From positions 57,959,452-58,023,451 of the forward strand of contig NC_063447.1 of the NCBI RefSeq assembly GCF_020379485.1: DNA of 64,000 nucleotides. Reading direction: 5' to 3'. Each line of letters starts with the position of its first letter. Position 1 is the stretch's first letter. Shown here piece by piece: positions 25,499 through 36,773 of this stretch. A program made the position numbers and the translations under genes. The DNA is from Brassica napus. Its lineage: Eukaryota > Streptophyta > Magnoliopsida > Brassicales > Brassicaceae. Under the pieces are notes generated by a model that made no database searches, had not been told where the DNA came from, and worked only from the letters and a program-made list of their open reading frames with translations.

Positions 25499-27100
25499 GT
25501 AACTTTATATATATATATATATATATGATCCTGAGTGTAAGATTCTTCTTCTTAGACTTAGGATCGGCTCTACTACATAATCGAGTAAAATACATATAAT
25601 ATAACTACGATAAATATGGATTTTTACCGATTTGTTTGAAGAGTAAAGTGATCTTGCCATCATGTCATAACCCAAAAGATGTTATATATATGTAGTTCCA
25701 AAGTTGTAAATGAAAAAGTATGTAGTAATGTTCTTTTCTATAGAACATAATTAAAATAAACCTAAAGAAAGGAAACAAGAAGTTAAAAAAGGGTAAGGAA
25801 ACTAGAAAATGGAAACATGAATGGGGAATAGTAGGGATATGGGGTCTTTATATATTTAGCAGTTATGTTTTTCTGAAGAGCAAGTTGTAAGCATCTTTTT
25901 ATATATTTATATTCTTGTTCAATTATGAGATTCCAACTTTTACATTACTAGTGTGGTATCCTACATGTCTCTATTTATTTATTTTATAATTATTATTATC
26001 GTTCATCAAAATTTTTTAGTTAACTTTCACAATATAATAAAAGGCAATGTCACTTCCAGTAAAAATAGCCTCATCCTCTTCCCCCTATCTTTTCAATTGA
26101 TTAGGGATTAAGGTTCACAGAATATAGCATATGTCATGTGTTCCAAAAAAAGTCATGAGAAAGTGAATAGCATGTACTAAATAAACTAAAATAGAAATAT
26201 ATATATAAAATAGCAGGTTTTTTTATTTGAAACAATATAAAATAGTAGGTTATATTCCATATTTTGATGTAACCCTGTGCTTCCAATGTTTATAAACTGT
26301 AAAAGACATACTTCTTGTCGTCAGTTCCTGAGAAGAAAAGTTTACCGTATCGTACGAACCATAAATTCTTATAAATTTGGCCAAAAAAAAAAGAATTGGA
26401 AGTTTTCCTTGCCAGAACGATTTTTGCTTTTTACCTTAGACCTCGTTATTTCTTTTCTTTGTTTATACCGCTATCGGATCTCTTGTCGTATCTTTTAGGT
26501 GAAATAATCAGTTTATGTATTTAATGCATACTACAAAAGTGCACACATGTTTTTTGTCCAACACCATGGAAAATTTGTATACGATTTGGATGTTATTTAA
26601 TTCACATTTGAAGAAAAAGAAAGCAGAATTGATTTATAGATTAAATATTTTGACATATCCTTTCCTCCGAAAAGATAGATAGGCAATTCAAACATGAATT
26701 GTGCTGATGGCTGGCAAAACAAAAAGGAAGAATTGTGCTGATGTTTTGGGCTTTATCGGGATATTCTAGAACTGTGCTTTTATCCGTCGCCCCTTTTTCT
26801 TAGCATATTTTAATACAAACTAGGTCAAAGAGATTTTTTCTGGCCTAAATTATTACTTAAGAAAGAAGAAGATGAATTGTGTTGATGTGTTGGGCTTTAT
26901 TTCCACAGTAGTTGAAGAAATAAGAACTTCGACTGAATAACCATAAGTAGTAATTTTTTGGGGTCAACAACCATAACTATTAATGAAGTGAATGATTACA
27001 TAAATAAAGAAATTAATCAAGAAGATGATAAACTCCAATGCAAGGAATCTCGAGATCGCGGGAATCCTAAACAATATTTCTCTTCTTTCTCTTCAGTTTA
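24962..27100. other. Intergenic with microsatellites
   Basis: No gene recognised. TA-dinucleotide runs flank an oligo-T tract at about 25456-25527. Direct-repeat-flanked short inserts occur at 26203-26251 (17 bp, one mismatch), 26696-26743 (14 bp) and 26939-26983 (15 bp, two mismatches). Confidence 0.5.
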
Positions 27101-27105
27101 ATGTT

Positions 27106-27178
27106 ATCATGTTTAAGTCTATCCCTAGATCAACTAATGTTATTGCTGACTCAATAGCCAAATAGGCTTTATCATGTT
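27106..27178 (+). pseudogene. Relic of a LINE-type RNase H C-terminus
   Basis: One plus-strand frame reads FKSIPRSTNVIADSIAK followed by a stop. It resembles the end of the RNase H domain found in plant LINE polyproteins, where an Asn/Asp-rich AD-S-A motif closes the domain. It is very short, with nothing recognisable on either side, so it may be chance. Confidence 0.3.
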
Positions 27179-27270
27179 TAAGTTTGACACTGTGCACGTG
27201 CGTAACAATTTTTAATGTGGTTGACATAGATTAGTCGCTATTTTTTTTTTAAAAAAAGACATAGATTAGT

Positions 27271-28045
27271 TGTGCTAGGTTTTATGATTACAGCAAATAG
27301 AATCTACTATCGAGAGTAGTACTTCATTGATTCTATGAAATTATATATGGAAAAATTTATTTCACATTCAACCGTTGGACCTTATATATCTTTCATATGG
27401 ATGATCCCGAAACAATCACTCTGGCTGCCCTTTTCCAAAGATAGTCTTACCCTTGACTATTTGTGCTGTATGTATACTAACTATCTCATTCCCTGGATTA
27501 TGATTTTTTTAATTTACATTACTTACACTCGAGTCACTCGTAGATTTGCATTGAATTTTGTTTGATCCGGTAGAACTAGTCAGCATGGAGATTTCAGCGA
27601 GTTAGAGGAGGGTCCAGAGAAACAACGTCATTCCGGTCTGAGGTGTATGTCCCAAATGATATAGGATCATTTCTACGTAAGCTGCAGTGTTATGCTTAGT
27701 CAGTCTCAGTTGTATTGAGACTAAGCCCACAAATCCGTTAGCAATAGAGTTTTAAATGGTAGTACATATTTTTATATATATTATGTTCTTGTAATTCTAA
27801 TTATACACTGAAATCGTCTTCGATAATAAAAAATCTCTTTGTCTATAGATATATCAATTTGATATATAATACCACGAAGTTAAATCTCTATGTCGTTTAC
27901 TTTATTACGTTATATCATCTGCTCATAGTCTCTCATAAGTCATATGATCTGTTATATAAAACTACTTGGTGCAATTTATTAAAATTGTAAATTTATTCCC
28001 CATGTTCTTAATTACTTTCTTGCTTCCCAAGTCTCGATTTGGACA
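27271..28045. other. Intergenic, left flank of the complete copia element
   Basis: No gene recognised. The last five bases (28046-28050, ATAAC) are the left target-site duplication of the copia element. Confidence 0.5.
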
Positions 28046-28050
28046 ATAAC

Positions 28051-28308
28051 TGTAGCTTTGATTAACTTGAACCCTCTTGTATCAACTCAAAGATAAGAAC
28101 ACTCTTTTATAAATCACTCTTAAGGAAACTCACTCAAAACCTTAAGCTCTCAAACTCATAAACTCTTAAGTTATATCACAAGTTGATATCTCCTTATATA
28201 ACACTTTAATTATCCTAAACTCATTAGGATAAACACAACACAATATTTCCTAAACTCATTAGGATAAACATAACTTGTGATCTAAGTAATCTTCAAGCTT
28301 ATCCAACA
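28051..28308 (-). repeat. 3' LTR of the complete copia element
   Basis: Because the element reads on the minus strand, this left copy is the 3' LTR. The gag-pol stop codon (28299-28301) lies inside its first ten bases. The polypurine tract adjoins it at 28309-28319. Confidence 0.93.
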
Positions 28309-31300
28309 TTCTCCCTTTTAAGTTTGAAGTTCTCATTTATTCCAATATAGCTTCTCATTTCTTGGAATCTGATTCTTCCTAAGGCTTTAGTCAAGATATC
28401 AGCCTTTTGTTTATCACCTTGAACATACTCAACTTCAATCTGTCCATTCTCAACACATTCTCTAATAAAGTGGTACCTCCTGTGTATATGCTTACTCTTC
28501 CCATGAAACACTGGATTTTTTGTTAAAGCAACGGCAGACTGATTGTCAATACGAATCACCACCTTCTCGCTTTCCTGGCCGGTTATCTCACTCAACAGGT
28601 CTTGCAGCCATATAGCTTGTCGTGCAGCCTCAGTTCCCGCCATGAATTCTGCTTCACAAGTTGATAATGCCACCACTTCTTGCTTCTGAGAATACCAGGA
28701 GATTGGACTATCATTAATGAAGAACATATGGCCAGTTATGCTTCTTCCATCATCCTGATCAACTATGTAGCTACTATCACTGTATCCAATGAGTCTTGGT
28801 ATCTTCGATGTAGACCGCTTGAACATAAGTCCATACGCCATGCTTCCTCGCAGATATCTCAATACTTGTTTCATGGCAACACCGTGTGACTCCCTTGGGC
28901 TCTGCATAAACCGACTGAGCACTCCAACGTTGTATGATAGATCAGGTCTTGTGTGTAGAAGATACCGCAAACACCCGATGTTCTTTCGATATATTGTTGC
29001 GTCTACCTCTCTCTCATTCTCTGCCTTTGACAGCTTCAAGCCTAGCTCCATTGGTGTTTGTATCGGATTACTTTTGATCATCCCCGCATTCTCTAAGATT
29101 TTAGACGCATAGCTCTTTTGATTTAGAGTAATACCTCCTTCATGTTGACACACCTCTATCCCGAGATAGTATGATGATGTGCCTAAGTCACTCATCTCAA
29201 ATTTGCTTGACATGTTTTCCTTGAACTCATCAATATTTCTCTTGTTTGTTCCAGTGACGAACAAGTCATCGACGTATACTGCAACCACAAGTAGCTCTCC
29301 GTTCACAACTTTGCGGTATACTGATGGTTCTTTGGCACACTTGACGAACTGAAGCTCATATAGGACCTGATTTAGCTTGTGGTTCCATGCTCTTGGGGCT
29401 TGTCTCAGCCCGTACAAAGCTTTGTTTAGTTTATATACCTTTCCTTCACTTCCTTTCTTCTCGAAGCCTTCTGGTTGTGAAACGTAGACAGTCTCTTTTA
29501 ACTCACCATGGAGGAATGCTGTTTTTACATCAAGATGATGCACTTCCCATCCATTTGCTGCAGCAAGACTCACCAGAAGACGTATGGTTTTGATCCTTGC
29601 TACAGGTGCGAACACCTCGTCGAAATCGATTCCATGGCGTTGCACATACCCCTTGGCAACAACTCGAGCTTTGTGTTTACTGATACTCCCATCAGAGTTA
29701 CGTTTTAGCTTGAAAACCCACTTCAAACCAATAGGTTTAGCTCCATACGGTAAGTCTACTAAGACCCATGTTTTGTTTTTTATTATGGAATCAATTTCTT
29801 CTTCGCAAGCCCTTGTCCAATACCTTGATTCTTTTGCTTCTCCGAAGCTTCTAGGCTCATCATTGAGATACATCAACACCTCTTCTCCTAATTCTTCGGC
29901 TAGAAGGATGTAGTCATCAAGATACTTCAGTTTTGTTGTTTGCCTTTCGGACCTTTTGAGATTTTGAGGTTGTATGTCTGTTTCTTCTTCTTCAAGCTGC
30001 TCTGTTTCAGTCTCTTCCTTAACTTCTTCAATCTCTCTTTGATCATCTCCACTCGTGTGTTCTGTTTCTTCAACCCCACTTAATCCGTGGTTTCCAAATC
30101 TCCCAACTTGTATCTCAAAACTTTCGTTATTGCGTGTCTCAACACTTAGCTTGTTCCATTCCCAGCCTTTTGATTCATCAAACACAACATCTCTACTTAC
30201 AACTACTCGCTTTGTGTGTGGATCATATAGCCTGTATGCTTTGGACCATGGTTCTGTTCCCAAGTGAACCAGCATCCGTGATCTATCATCTAGTTTCTTC
30301 AGTTGTATGCCTACTATTTTTGCATATCCAACACAACCAAAAACCCGTAGATGACTTACATTGGGTTTCTTTCCTCGAAATAACTCGTATGGCGTTTTAT
30401 CATTAAGCGATCTTGTTGCTAACCTGTTGAGCAAGTAGGTGACGTGACGTATAGTTTCTCCCCACAGGAAACATGGTAGACTCATGTGCTTCATAATACT
30501 CCTTGCCATCTCCATCATTGTCCGGTTCCTACGCTCCACCACACCGTTTTGTTGTGGTGTGTATGGTGCGGTGAGTTGTCGTTTTATTTTTTCTCTATCA
30601 CAGTAGGAGTTAAACTCTTGTGATATGAATTCCCCTCCTCTATCAGTTCTCAAGGTTTGTATCTTCTGCTTTGTTTCTTGCTCAAAAATGCCCTTTAGCG
30701 TTTTAAATTTCTCAAACGCCTCTGATTTTTCCCTCAAAAGTGTTGTCCACATGTATCTACTGTGATCATCTATCACGACAAATATATATCTCTTGCCAGC
30801 TTGTGTGCTAGGCGTTATAGGTCCACACAAATCTCCATGGATTAGCTCTAGTACTTTACTAGCTCGATATGATGTTGCTTGTGGGAAGACTTGGCGGCTC
30901 TGTTTCCCAAGAAGACACGATCCACATACTTCTTTCTCAATGTTAACAGTCGGTAAGCCAAAAACTAATTCCTTTCGTATCATGCTTCTTATAGTCTCGT
31001 AGTTTACGTGTCCTAAACGGGCATGCCACTTGCATGATTCGCTGCCTGCTGTGAGATAAAGACGTGATGTTGTTTTTAGACCCATCTTTACTTTGTATAA
31101 TCTGTTCTTTGATCTCATGGCTGTCACGAGTAGCTTGCTGTGTGGATCACGCATCGTGAGTGTCTCTCCTCTCATCCTTATATCACATCCTGCCTCAGTA
31201 GCTTGACCCAAGCTTATAATATTGCTTTTGAGGTCAGGAATAAAGTAAACGTCTGTCATCTTTCGAGAATCTCCATTCATGTCAGTAAAAGAAACTGTAC

Positions 31301-32462
31301 CTTTCCCTCTGATATCTATCCTGGAATCGTCTCCAAATCGAACCTTTCCAGTAATTGTGGTGTCGAGTTTTGAGAAATACCTTTGGTCTCCGGTCATGTG
31401 GTTACTAGCGCCGTTGTCGAGGTACCATGTGTTATCATCTCCACTGTTAGTCTCATATTTCTCCGGCACGAAATTTTTCTCGTTTAAAAACACAACTTCA
31501 TGCATCATAAGTTCATCTGCCTCTTGTGTCTCGGTGTTGTCAGTTTCTTGAGCTTCTTGTAGCTTAAGTTTCAGCTCTGGACAGTTAGCAACGAAGTGAC
31601 CTAGTTTGTCACAACGGTAACAGGTGACGCGGGATGCGTCTCTTCCTGCGTATGGATCTCTTCCTCCATTGTAATCTCCTCGTCCTCCATTATAACGTCC
31701 TCGTCCTCTTCCTCTGTTATAATGACCACCACGACCTCTGTTTCTATAGTAATCACTGTTGTAATCACGATTTGTTTGCTCATATCCTCGAGTAGGTTGA
31801 TCTTGTTGGGAACGGCTTTCTGTATTTGAGTACATTAGCTTTCCCTGATCTTCCTCCGTCTCTTCTTCTTCACAAATACGTTCTTCATATGCTTTTAAAC
31901 GCCCCATTATGTCCTCAAAACTTGTAGTATTAAGGTCAAGTACCTGCTCGAGAGAAGCAACGATTTGTATGTACTTCTTTCGAGGAAGGCTACAAAGAAA
32001 CTTCTTGACAAGCTTTGTTTCTTCAATAGTGGAACCAAGAGCAGCCGATTTTGAGGCTAGCTCGGATAACTTCCCTCCAAAGTCATCAATACTCTCGCTA
32101 TCTTTCATCTTTAACCGCTCAAATTCTGTCATTAGGGTTTGTAATCTTGCCTCTCTTACTCGTTCTGCTCCGACATGACGAGTTTTGATTGCTTCCCAAA
32201 CCTGTTTAGCCGTTTCTAGTTCTCCTACTTGCAAGTTAAGATTCTCCGGTATTGATTGAAACAGCAAGGCTAGGGCCATGTCATTCTTCTCGTTGTCACT
32301 CATCTCTGTTTCTACGGCTTCCCAAACTTTGTGAACCCGTAAGGTAATCTTCATCCTTAACGCCCACACAGTATAATTTGTTGCACTCAGCATTGGACAC
32401 TTAATAGATGACGGTCCTCCGCCTTCTTTCAGCTTCCCGGTTATAGCAACGATATCACTCAT
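28299..32462 (-). CDS. Copia gag-pol polyprotein, uninterrupted
   Basis: One frame of about 1387 residues starts at the first ATG after the primer site (32462-32460, MSDIVAI). The open frame extends 8 codons further upstream through the primer site, but without an ATG. Domains in order: a UBN2-type gag; a CCHC zinc knuckle CYRCDKLGHFVANC at about 281-294; an aspartic protease with WYLDNGASNHM (Asn in the usual DTGA position) near 347-357; a gag-pre-integrase with WHARLGHVNY; the integrase core with TDRGGEF and the Glu of PQQNGVVERRNRT; a reverse transcriptase with YVDDLFVTG; and RNase H ending near KADILTKALG. The frame runs through the polypurine tract into the 3' LTR. It encodes the cytoplasmic particle and the enzymes for reverse transcription and integration. 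The DTGA-to-DNGA change could weaken protease or be a lineage trait. Confidence 0.95.
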   Translation of the reverse strand: MSDIVAITGKLKEGGGPSSIKCPMLSATNYTVWALRMKITLRVHKVWEAVETEMSDNEKNDMALALLFQSIPENLNLQVGELETAKQVWEAIKTRHVGAERVREARLQTLMTEFERLKMKDSESIDDFGGKLSELASKSAALGSTIEETKLVKKFLCSLPRKKYIQIVASLEQVLDLNTTSFEDIMGRLKAYEERICEEEETEEDQGKLMYSNTESRSQQDQPTRGYEQTNRDYNSDYYRNRGRGGHYNRGRGRGRYNGGRGDYNGGRDPYAGRDASRVTCYRCDKLGHFVANCPELKLKLQEAQETDNTETQEADELMMHEVVFLNEKNFVPEKYETNSGDDNTWYLDNGASNHMTGDQRYFSKLDTTITGKVRFGDDSRIDIRGKGTVSFTDMNGDSRKMTDVYFIPDLKSNIISLGQATEAGCDIRMRGETLTMRDPHSKLLVTAMRSKNRLYKVKMGLKTTSRLYLTAGSESCKWHARLGHVNYETIRSMIRKELVFGLPTVNIEKEVCGSCLLGKQSRQVFPQATSYRASKVLELIHGDLCGPITPSTQAGKRYIFVVIDDHSRYMWTTLLREKSEAFEKFKTLKGIFEQETKQKIQTLRTDRGGEFISQEFNSYCDREKIKRQLTAPYTPQQNGVVERRNRTMMEMARSIMKHMSLPCFLWGETIRHVTYLLNRLATRSLNDKTPYELFRGKKPNVSHLRVFGCVGYAKIVGIQLKKLDDRSRMLVHLGTEPWSKAYRLYDPHTKRVVVSRDVVFDESKGWEWNKLSVETRNNESFEIQVGRFGNHGLSGVEETEHTSGDDQREIEEVKEETETEQLEEEETDIQPQNLKRSERQTTKLKYLDDYILLAEELGEEVLMYLNDEPRSFGEAKESRYWTRACEEEIDSIIKNKTWVLVDLPYGAKPIGLKWVFKLKRNSDGSISKHKARVVAKGYVQRHGIDFDEVFAPVARIKTIRLLVSLAAANGWEVHHLDVKTAFLHGELKETVYVSQPEGFEKKGSEGKVYKLNKALYGLRQAPRAWNHKLNQVLYELQFVKCAKEPSVYRKVVNGELLVVAVYVDDLFVTGTNKRNIDEFKENMSSKFEMSDLGTSSYYLGIEVCQHEGGITLNQKSYASKILENAGMIKSNPIQTPMELGLKLSKAENEREVDATIYRKNIGCLRYLLHTRPDLSYNVGVLSRFMQSPRESHGVAMKQVLRYLRGSMAYGLMFKRSTSKIPRLIGYSDSSYIVDQDDGRSITGHMFFINDSPISWYSQKQEVVALSTCEAEFMAGTEAARQAIWLQDLLSEITGQESEKVVIRIDNQSAVALTKNPVFHGKSKHIHRRYHFIRECVENGQIEVEYVQGDKQKADILTKALGRIRFQEMRSYIGINENFKLKRENVG

Positions 32463-32473
32463 GATTGATCGTA

Positions 32474-32486
32474 GCTCTGATACCAC
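32474..32486 (-). promoter_or_regulatory. Primer-binding site of the complete copia element
   Basis: The minus strand reads TGGTATCAGAGC immediately inside the 5' LTR, complementary to the 3' end of initiator tRNA-Met. It overlaps the upstream extension of the open frame. Confidence 0.9.
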
Positions 32487-32487
32487 G

Positions 32488-32745
32488 TGTAGCTTTGATT
32501 AACTCGAACCCTCTTGTATCAACTCAAAGATAAGAACACTCTTTTATAAATCACTCTTAAGGAAACTCACTCAAAACCTTAAGCTCTCAAACTCATAAAC
32601 TCTTAAGTTATATCACAAGTTGATATCTCCTTATATAACACTTTAATTATCCTAAACTCATTAGGATAAACACAACACAATATTTCCTAAACTCATTAGG
32701 ATAAACATAAGTTGTGATCTAAGTAATATTCAAGCTTATCCAACA
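32488..32745 (-). repeat. 5' LTR of the complete copia element
   Basis: Right LTR copy, 258 bp, followed by ATAAC. It should carry the promoter for the minus-strand transcript. Confidence 0.93.
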
Positions 32746-32750
32746 ATAAC

Positions 32751-33645
32751 AACATTTGAAAGTCCTAAACTAAGTTAATACATGCAAGTGTAACAATCAT
32801 CTCGATTGTCACAACACAGTCGGCTCCATGTGAGCCTCAGAAGAGCCTCTTTCTTTCCCGCAAAGAGAGCCCGTTTGGGCCCAAGTTTTAAAACACGTGT
32901 GAAATAGGCACCAACGGTTATAAGTTAAAATTATATATTAATTTAGAAATAACATGTGAACTATTCATGTGTCATTTTACAATCTTTAGAAAAATAGTTT
33001 GGTGTATGTAAGCATTTATTATAATTCTCATTAAATTAACCATCAAATTAGTTAGTGTTATACAAAAAATCATCATTTATTTTCTTAAAATAAAAACTAT
33101 GAAATTACTTAATATAACTAAATATATATGGTAATTAATAATTTTGAGTAATAAAGTTTTGATTACAATTTATGTATCATCTATAATTTTTTAGAATTTT
33201 TTTATTATTAAAATATATTAAAGAATCACACCAACCATATAATAAAAAATTATATTTTTCGTATAGGTTATATTTTGAATTTTTTTAAATGGCTATAAAT
33301 TATTAAAACTGTTAAAAGTTTCATACTAAAAATTTTGTGATGAAAGATTTAAATTTTGGTTATAACAAGATTTATGATCATAAAATCTTACGAAGAAAAA
33401 GTTTCATTGAATAAATATCTAGATTAAAAAATATATATTTTAATATTTTTTAAATTAAACTATATACTATATAAAATATAAAAATATTTTAATTTTAAAA
33501 TTTTGAAATATGTATGATATTTCGAATTGATAAAATTATTTTAGTTTTAAACATCCTTAAAGTATATTTTGTATATCTTTTGTTACTATACTGAATTTGT
33601 TTTTAACTTATTTATTTAACAATATTTTATAAAATATATCACTTT
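32751..33645. other. AT-rich tract, probably the body of a Helitron
   Basis: No gene. The sequence from roughly 32930 on is very AT-rich and ends in a Helitron-like terminus (33646-33670). A TTATATATTAATTTAG near 32934 resembles the start of the Helitron at 39495, but the 5' TC was not found, so the left boundary is unresolved. Confidence 0.4.
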
Positions 33646-33670
33646 GCGTAAAACGCGGATTATTACCTAG
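33646..33670 (+). mobile_element. Helitron 3' terminus
   Basis: The hairpin GCGT-AAA-ACGC (33646-33656) is followed 10 nt later by CTAG (33667-33670) and then T. This matches the Helitron end structure. The upstream boundary of the element is not established. Confidence 0.6.
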
Positions 33671-33780
33671 TATAAGTTATAACCTAATGCGAACCATCCA
33701 TTCGTACATGTCAACATATATGATCCGTATTGGATATTTTGGAGAGTTGTAATGGGGTCACACCCTTAATGGTCAAGTGA

Positions 33781-34449
33781 TAGGTATGGGCACTCAGATC
33801 TTTAAATCGGACTTGAGTCGGTTTTTGAAGCTTTAGATCTTTGTACCAAATCAGGTATTTAGAAATTTTCAGTTTAGGTTCAGATCCAGATCGATTTGAT
33901 TTTATAATAAAAATACATATAGAATAAAATATCTATATTTTTAGTAAGAATATGGGCCAGTTCAAATTTTTAACACCCAAAAAATCTTGGCGTACGCTGG
34001 CCTATCAAAATTTAGCCGAAATCGATCGTATTTATTTAAAATTTTGGAAAATAACCAAAAATAAACTATTGATATTAAACATTTTGAACTTTAAATTTGA
34101 CTTTTAAAATATTAAACTACTTAAGAATATTACAAAAATAATAATGAAGAATGCAAATAAAAAGACATAACAATTAAATCATTATTTAAAATTAGAAAAT
34201 TGCATAAATTCATATTCTTGGATATTAATATTTTAGGTGTATATGAATTGATTTTTATCCAATCAGATATATTTGGACTCTTTTTAGGTACGTATCTATT
34301 CGAATCGGTTCTTTTCGGTTCCAATTTTTTCGGAGAGAAGAAATTCAAACCCGGTTAGATATTTGTAAAAGTTTGGTTCTCTTTTGAATCAGATATTTTT
34401 TTGTTAGTTTGATTTGGAATTTTGGGTCCGAGTAAAATGCCTAAGGCTA
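33781..34449. mobile_element. Decayed hAT-like element
   Basis: The termini (TAGGTATGGGCA at the left; TAGCCTTAGGCA read inward from the right) and the TCGG-rich ends resemble the elements at 9921 and 22565. The flanking duplication is not clean: AAGTGA lies on both sides but out of register, as if three bases were lost. It is called from its termini and composition. Confidence 0.5.
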
Positions 34450-34801
34450 AGTGAGATAATGGATCACGTGACCTTCGCAGTCACCAAGTTGCTTGAGCTT
34501 TTACTACTACCACGTGGCATTCGCTCGATGGGCTCGTTTTTGGGTCAAACAGTTTGTTCTCTATTATGATCGTCAACTGGTTAATGTACTATGAACATTT
34601 TAAACGTCATTTCAACAAGTTCTTGTTCCTCATATCCAAATCAATTTGTCAATAAATTAAAGACGAACCGTCTTCTCTCGACGAGCCGACACTTGCTACA
34701 TCTGATCCTACGAACTAAACATTGGATCACTGTTAAGACCATGTCAAGAATTATTGATAAAAACTTTGTAGCGCTCAAACTCTTTTCCTTGTTTTTTTGT
34801 G

Positions 34802-35471
34802 GAGTTATTCTTGGGTTCACCCCCTGAACCTTTAGGTTTACCAACCAATAGAAAATTGTCATTTTAAATCTAGTATCTTTTAATTAAGGAAATCAAATAA
34901 CTTGGCAAATTATATTATCTTTTCAAAATAAAATTTAAAAATAAATAAAAATAATATATAAAAAACGAATTAAAAAAAAATAATGTTGTCAACAAAACAC
35001 TAAACCCTAAACTCTAATACTAAACCCTAAACTCAAATCCTAAACTCTAAATCCTTGGGTAAACCCTAAATCCTTGGGTAAACCCCTAAACCCTTGGAAA
35101 AATACTAAACATGTTGTCAACAAAACACTAAACCCTAAACTCTAATCCTAAACCCTAAACCCTTGGGAAAACCTTAAACCCTTGGGTAAACCCTAAACCC
35201 TTAGGTAAACCCTAAACCCTTGGAAAAACACTAAACATTTGGATAAATTCTAAATTATAAATCTTAAACACTAAATTCTAAATCTTAAAAATAATTTTTT
35301 TTTTAAATAATCTTTTTTTAGAACTATTGTTATTTTTATTTATTTAATTTTTTATTTTTTTATTTTAAAAACATAATATAATTTGACAAGTTATTTTGTT
35401 TCCTTAATTAAAAGATACTAGATCTAAAATGACAATTTTCTATTGGTTGGTGGGTGAACCAAGAAAAAATC
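34802..35471. mobile_element. Fold-back Mutator-like element with telomere-repeat core
   Basis: Long terminal inverted repeats of about 150 bp (about 34802-34970 and 35318-35471) face each other. Both contain AACCAATAGAAAATTGTCAT and the motif TTTTAATTAAGGAAA in opposite orientation. The outer ends read GAGTTATTCTTGG and, inward from the right, GATTTTTTCTTGG. A 9-bp duplication TTTTTTGTG flanks it (34793-34801, 35472-35480), typical of Mutator-like elements. No transposase is encoded. The AAACCCT-rich core is described separately. Confidence 0.8.
35001..35235. repeat. Degenerate telomere-like repeat array
   Basis: Many copies of AAACCCT and variants (AAACTCT, AAATCCT, often joined by TGGGT) match the plant telomere unit CCCTAAA. 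The array sits between the inverted arms of the Mutator-like element, so it probably travels with the element rather than marking an old chromosome end. Confidence 0.85.
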
Positions 35472-35480
35472 TTTTTTGTG

Positions 35481-36680
35481 CGCACTATATCATTTGGTTG
35501 CAGTATGAATATCACACCGAATCTTTTTATGCAATTTCCATATACTATAACTAAATGCTAATGAAACCCCAAAGTTTAAAATGCAAGTAATTTATATGGT
35601 AAGTTGCAAAAAAGTAATTTATATGGTGAATCTTTTAATGCAATTTTCCAACTAAAGGAAGATTTTAATTGCAATTTTCCACACAAAAGTTTTAATGCAT
35701 TTTTTCAAGAAAAGAAAGCAACAACTGCTACATTATATATAGTCAAATATGCATTTGGGGATATTTTCCAACTATTTTTCACAGAGTTATTGTCGGAGAA
35801 AATAGCATTTGAAAGTCTTTTTTTATTTTTTGAAAAAAGTTTCAAAGTCTTATCCCCTTAGATATTTTTATCTTCTGCGTTTTAGCCACTAATTTGCTAT
35901 CCACTCACGTTTTTACTATCCACTCACGTTTTTACTATTCACTCACGTTTCAAACAATTTTCATCAACTTTCTCAACCCATTAGTTATTAGATTATTCCC
36001 CAACATTATGATGTGTTTTCATCATTTCACCCAAGTCCAAAAATATTATAAAGCTGAGCTTTTACCGTTTTGGACCGTGGAGAAGAGCGGATCACATTAG
36101 TTTGGGAATGGTAATCTCGTCCGTTAAAGAATTCAAGGTGCATGGAAACACACAATGCAAAGTGGTTTTAACTTTTAACTATATATAGTAGAGTTTGCAT
36201 ACAGAGAAACGTTTAGAGTTTACACAGTTAATTAATCAAACATATGCACATGAATCCATTTCCTTGTATTTAATATTAGTTGAACCAATCAAAGAGGAAC
36301 CCGAAACTTCCACCCTCCTATAATTGGTGGGTTAGATAAAACCACACTAAAAGTTAAATACCATTCCCTTTAAGAATATTGATTTATGTCCACACCTTTT
36401 CTTTCCCTACAAATCATATCCACACATTTATGTTACATATATCGAGTTAAAAACTGATTCACATTCACACATGTACTATATTCACGTAACTTTTAGAATG
36501 TGCAAAACCTAAAGAAAATGTATTACGTAGAAAAGACAAAAATATATTACCTAAATAAATTGTTGTGACAAAAACCTAAAGAAAATGTATCTTCATATAA
36601 ACGTAACCATAGACTCATTTTCTAATTAGAGCATAAGCTTAGTGTACAAACATTTTGTAACTATACGAGTTCTAATTACA
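35481..36680. other. Intergenic, upstream of NHL12
   Basis: No gene recognised. It contains 16-bp direct repeats around an 11-bp insert (35585-35627), a 19-bp tandem motif (35897-35949) and a 20-bp direct repeat around a 47-bp insert (36504-36590). Confidence 0.5.
35897..35949. repeat. 19-bp tandem repeat, nearly three units
   Basis: Units reading CTATCCACTCACGTTTTTA recur head to tail. The third is partial and has one change. Confidence 0.8.
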
Positions 36681-36688
36681 TATATAAA
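36681..36688 (+). promoter_or_regulatory. Likely TATA box of NHL12
   Basis: TATATAAA lies 86 bp upstream of the NHL12 start codon. This spacing suits a short 5' leader and no other candidate is closer. Confidence 0.55.
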
Positions 36689-36773
36689 TACAAAGCACAT
36701 GCTTTAGCTCTCTGTCACACATACATCTTCTCCATCCATCACACAACAAGTAAGATAAAAGACTGTTTCACTA

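Larger units (their letters stand above)
28051..32745 (-). mobile_element. Complete Ty1/copia retrotransposon
   Basis: The two 258-bp LTRs (28051-28308, 32488-32745; TGTAGC...CAACA on the plus strand) differ at only three positions by eye. They are flanked by the 5-bp duplication ATAAC (28046-28050, 32746-32750). On the minus strand the order is LTR, tRNA-Met primer site, one uninterrupted gag-pol frame, polypurine tract AAAAGGGAGAA and LTR. The order protease, integrase, reverse transcriptase, RNase H defines copia. Intact frame and near-identical LTRs indicate recent insertion and possible competence. Confidence 0.97.

Noticed and set aside
34998..35270. Interstitial telomere marking an ancient chromosome fusion
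   Set aside because: The array lies symmetrically inside a fold-back element with target duplications, so transposition explains it better.
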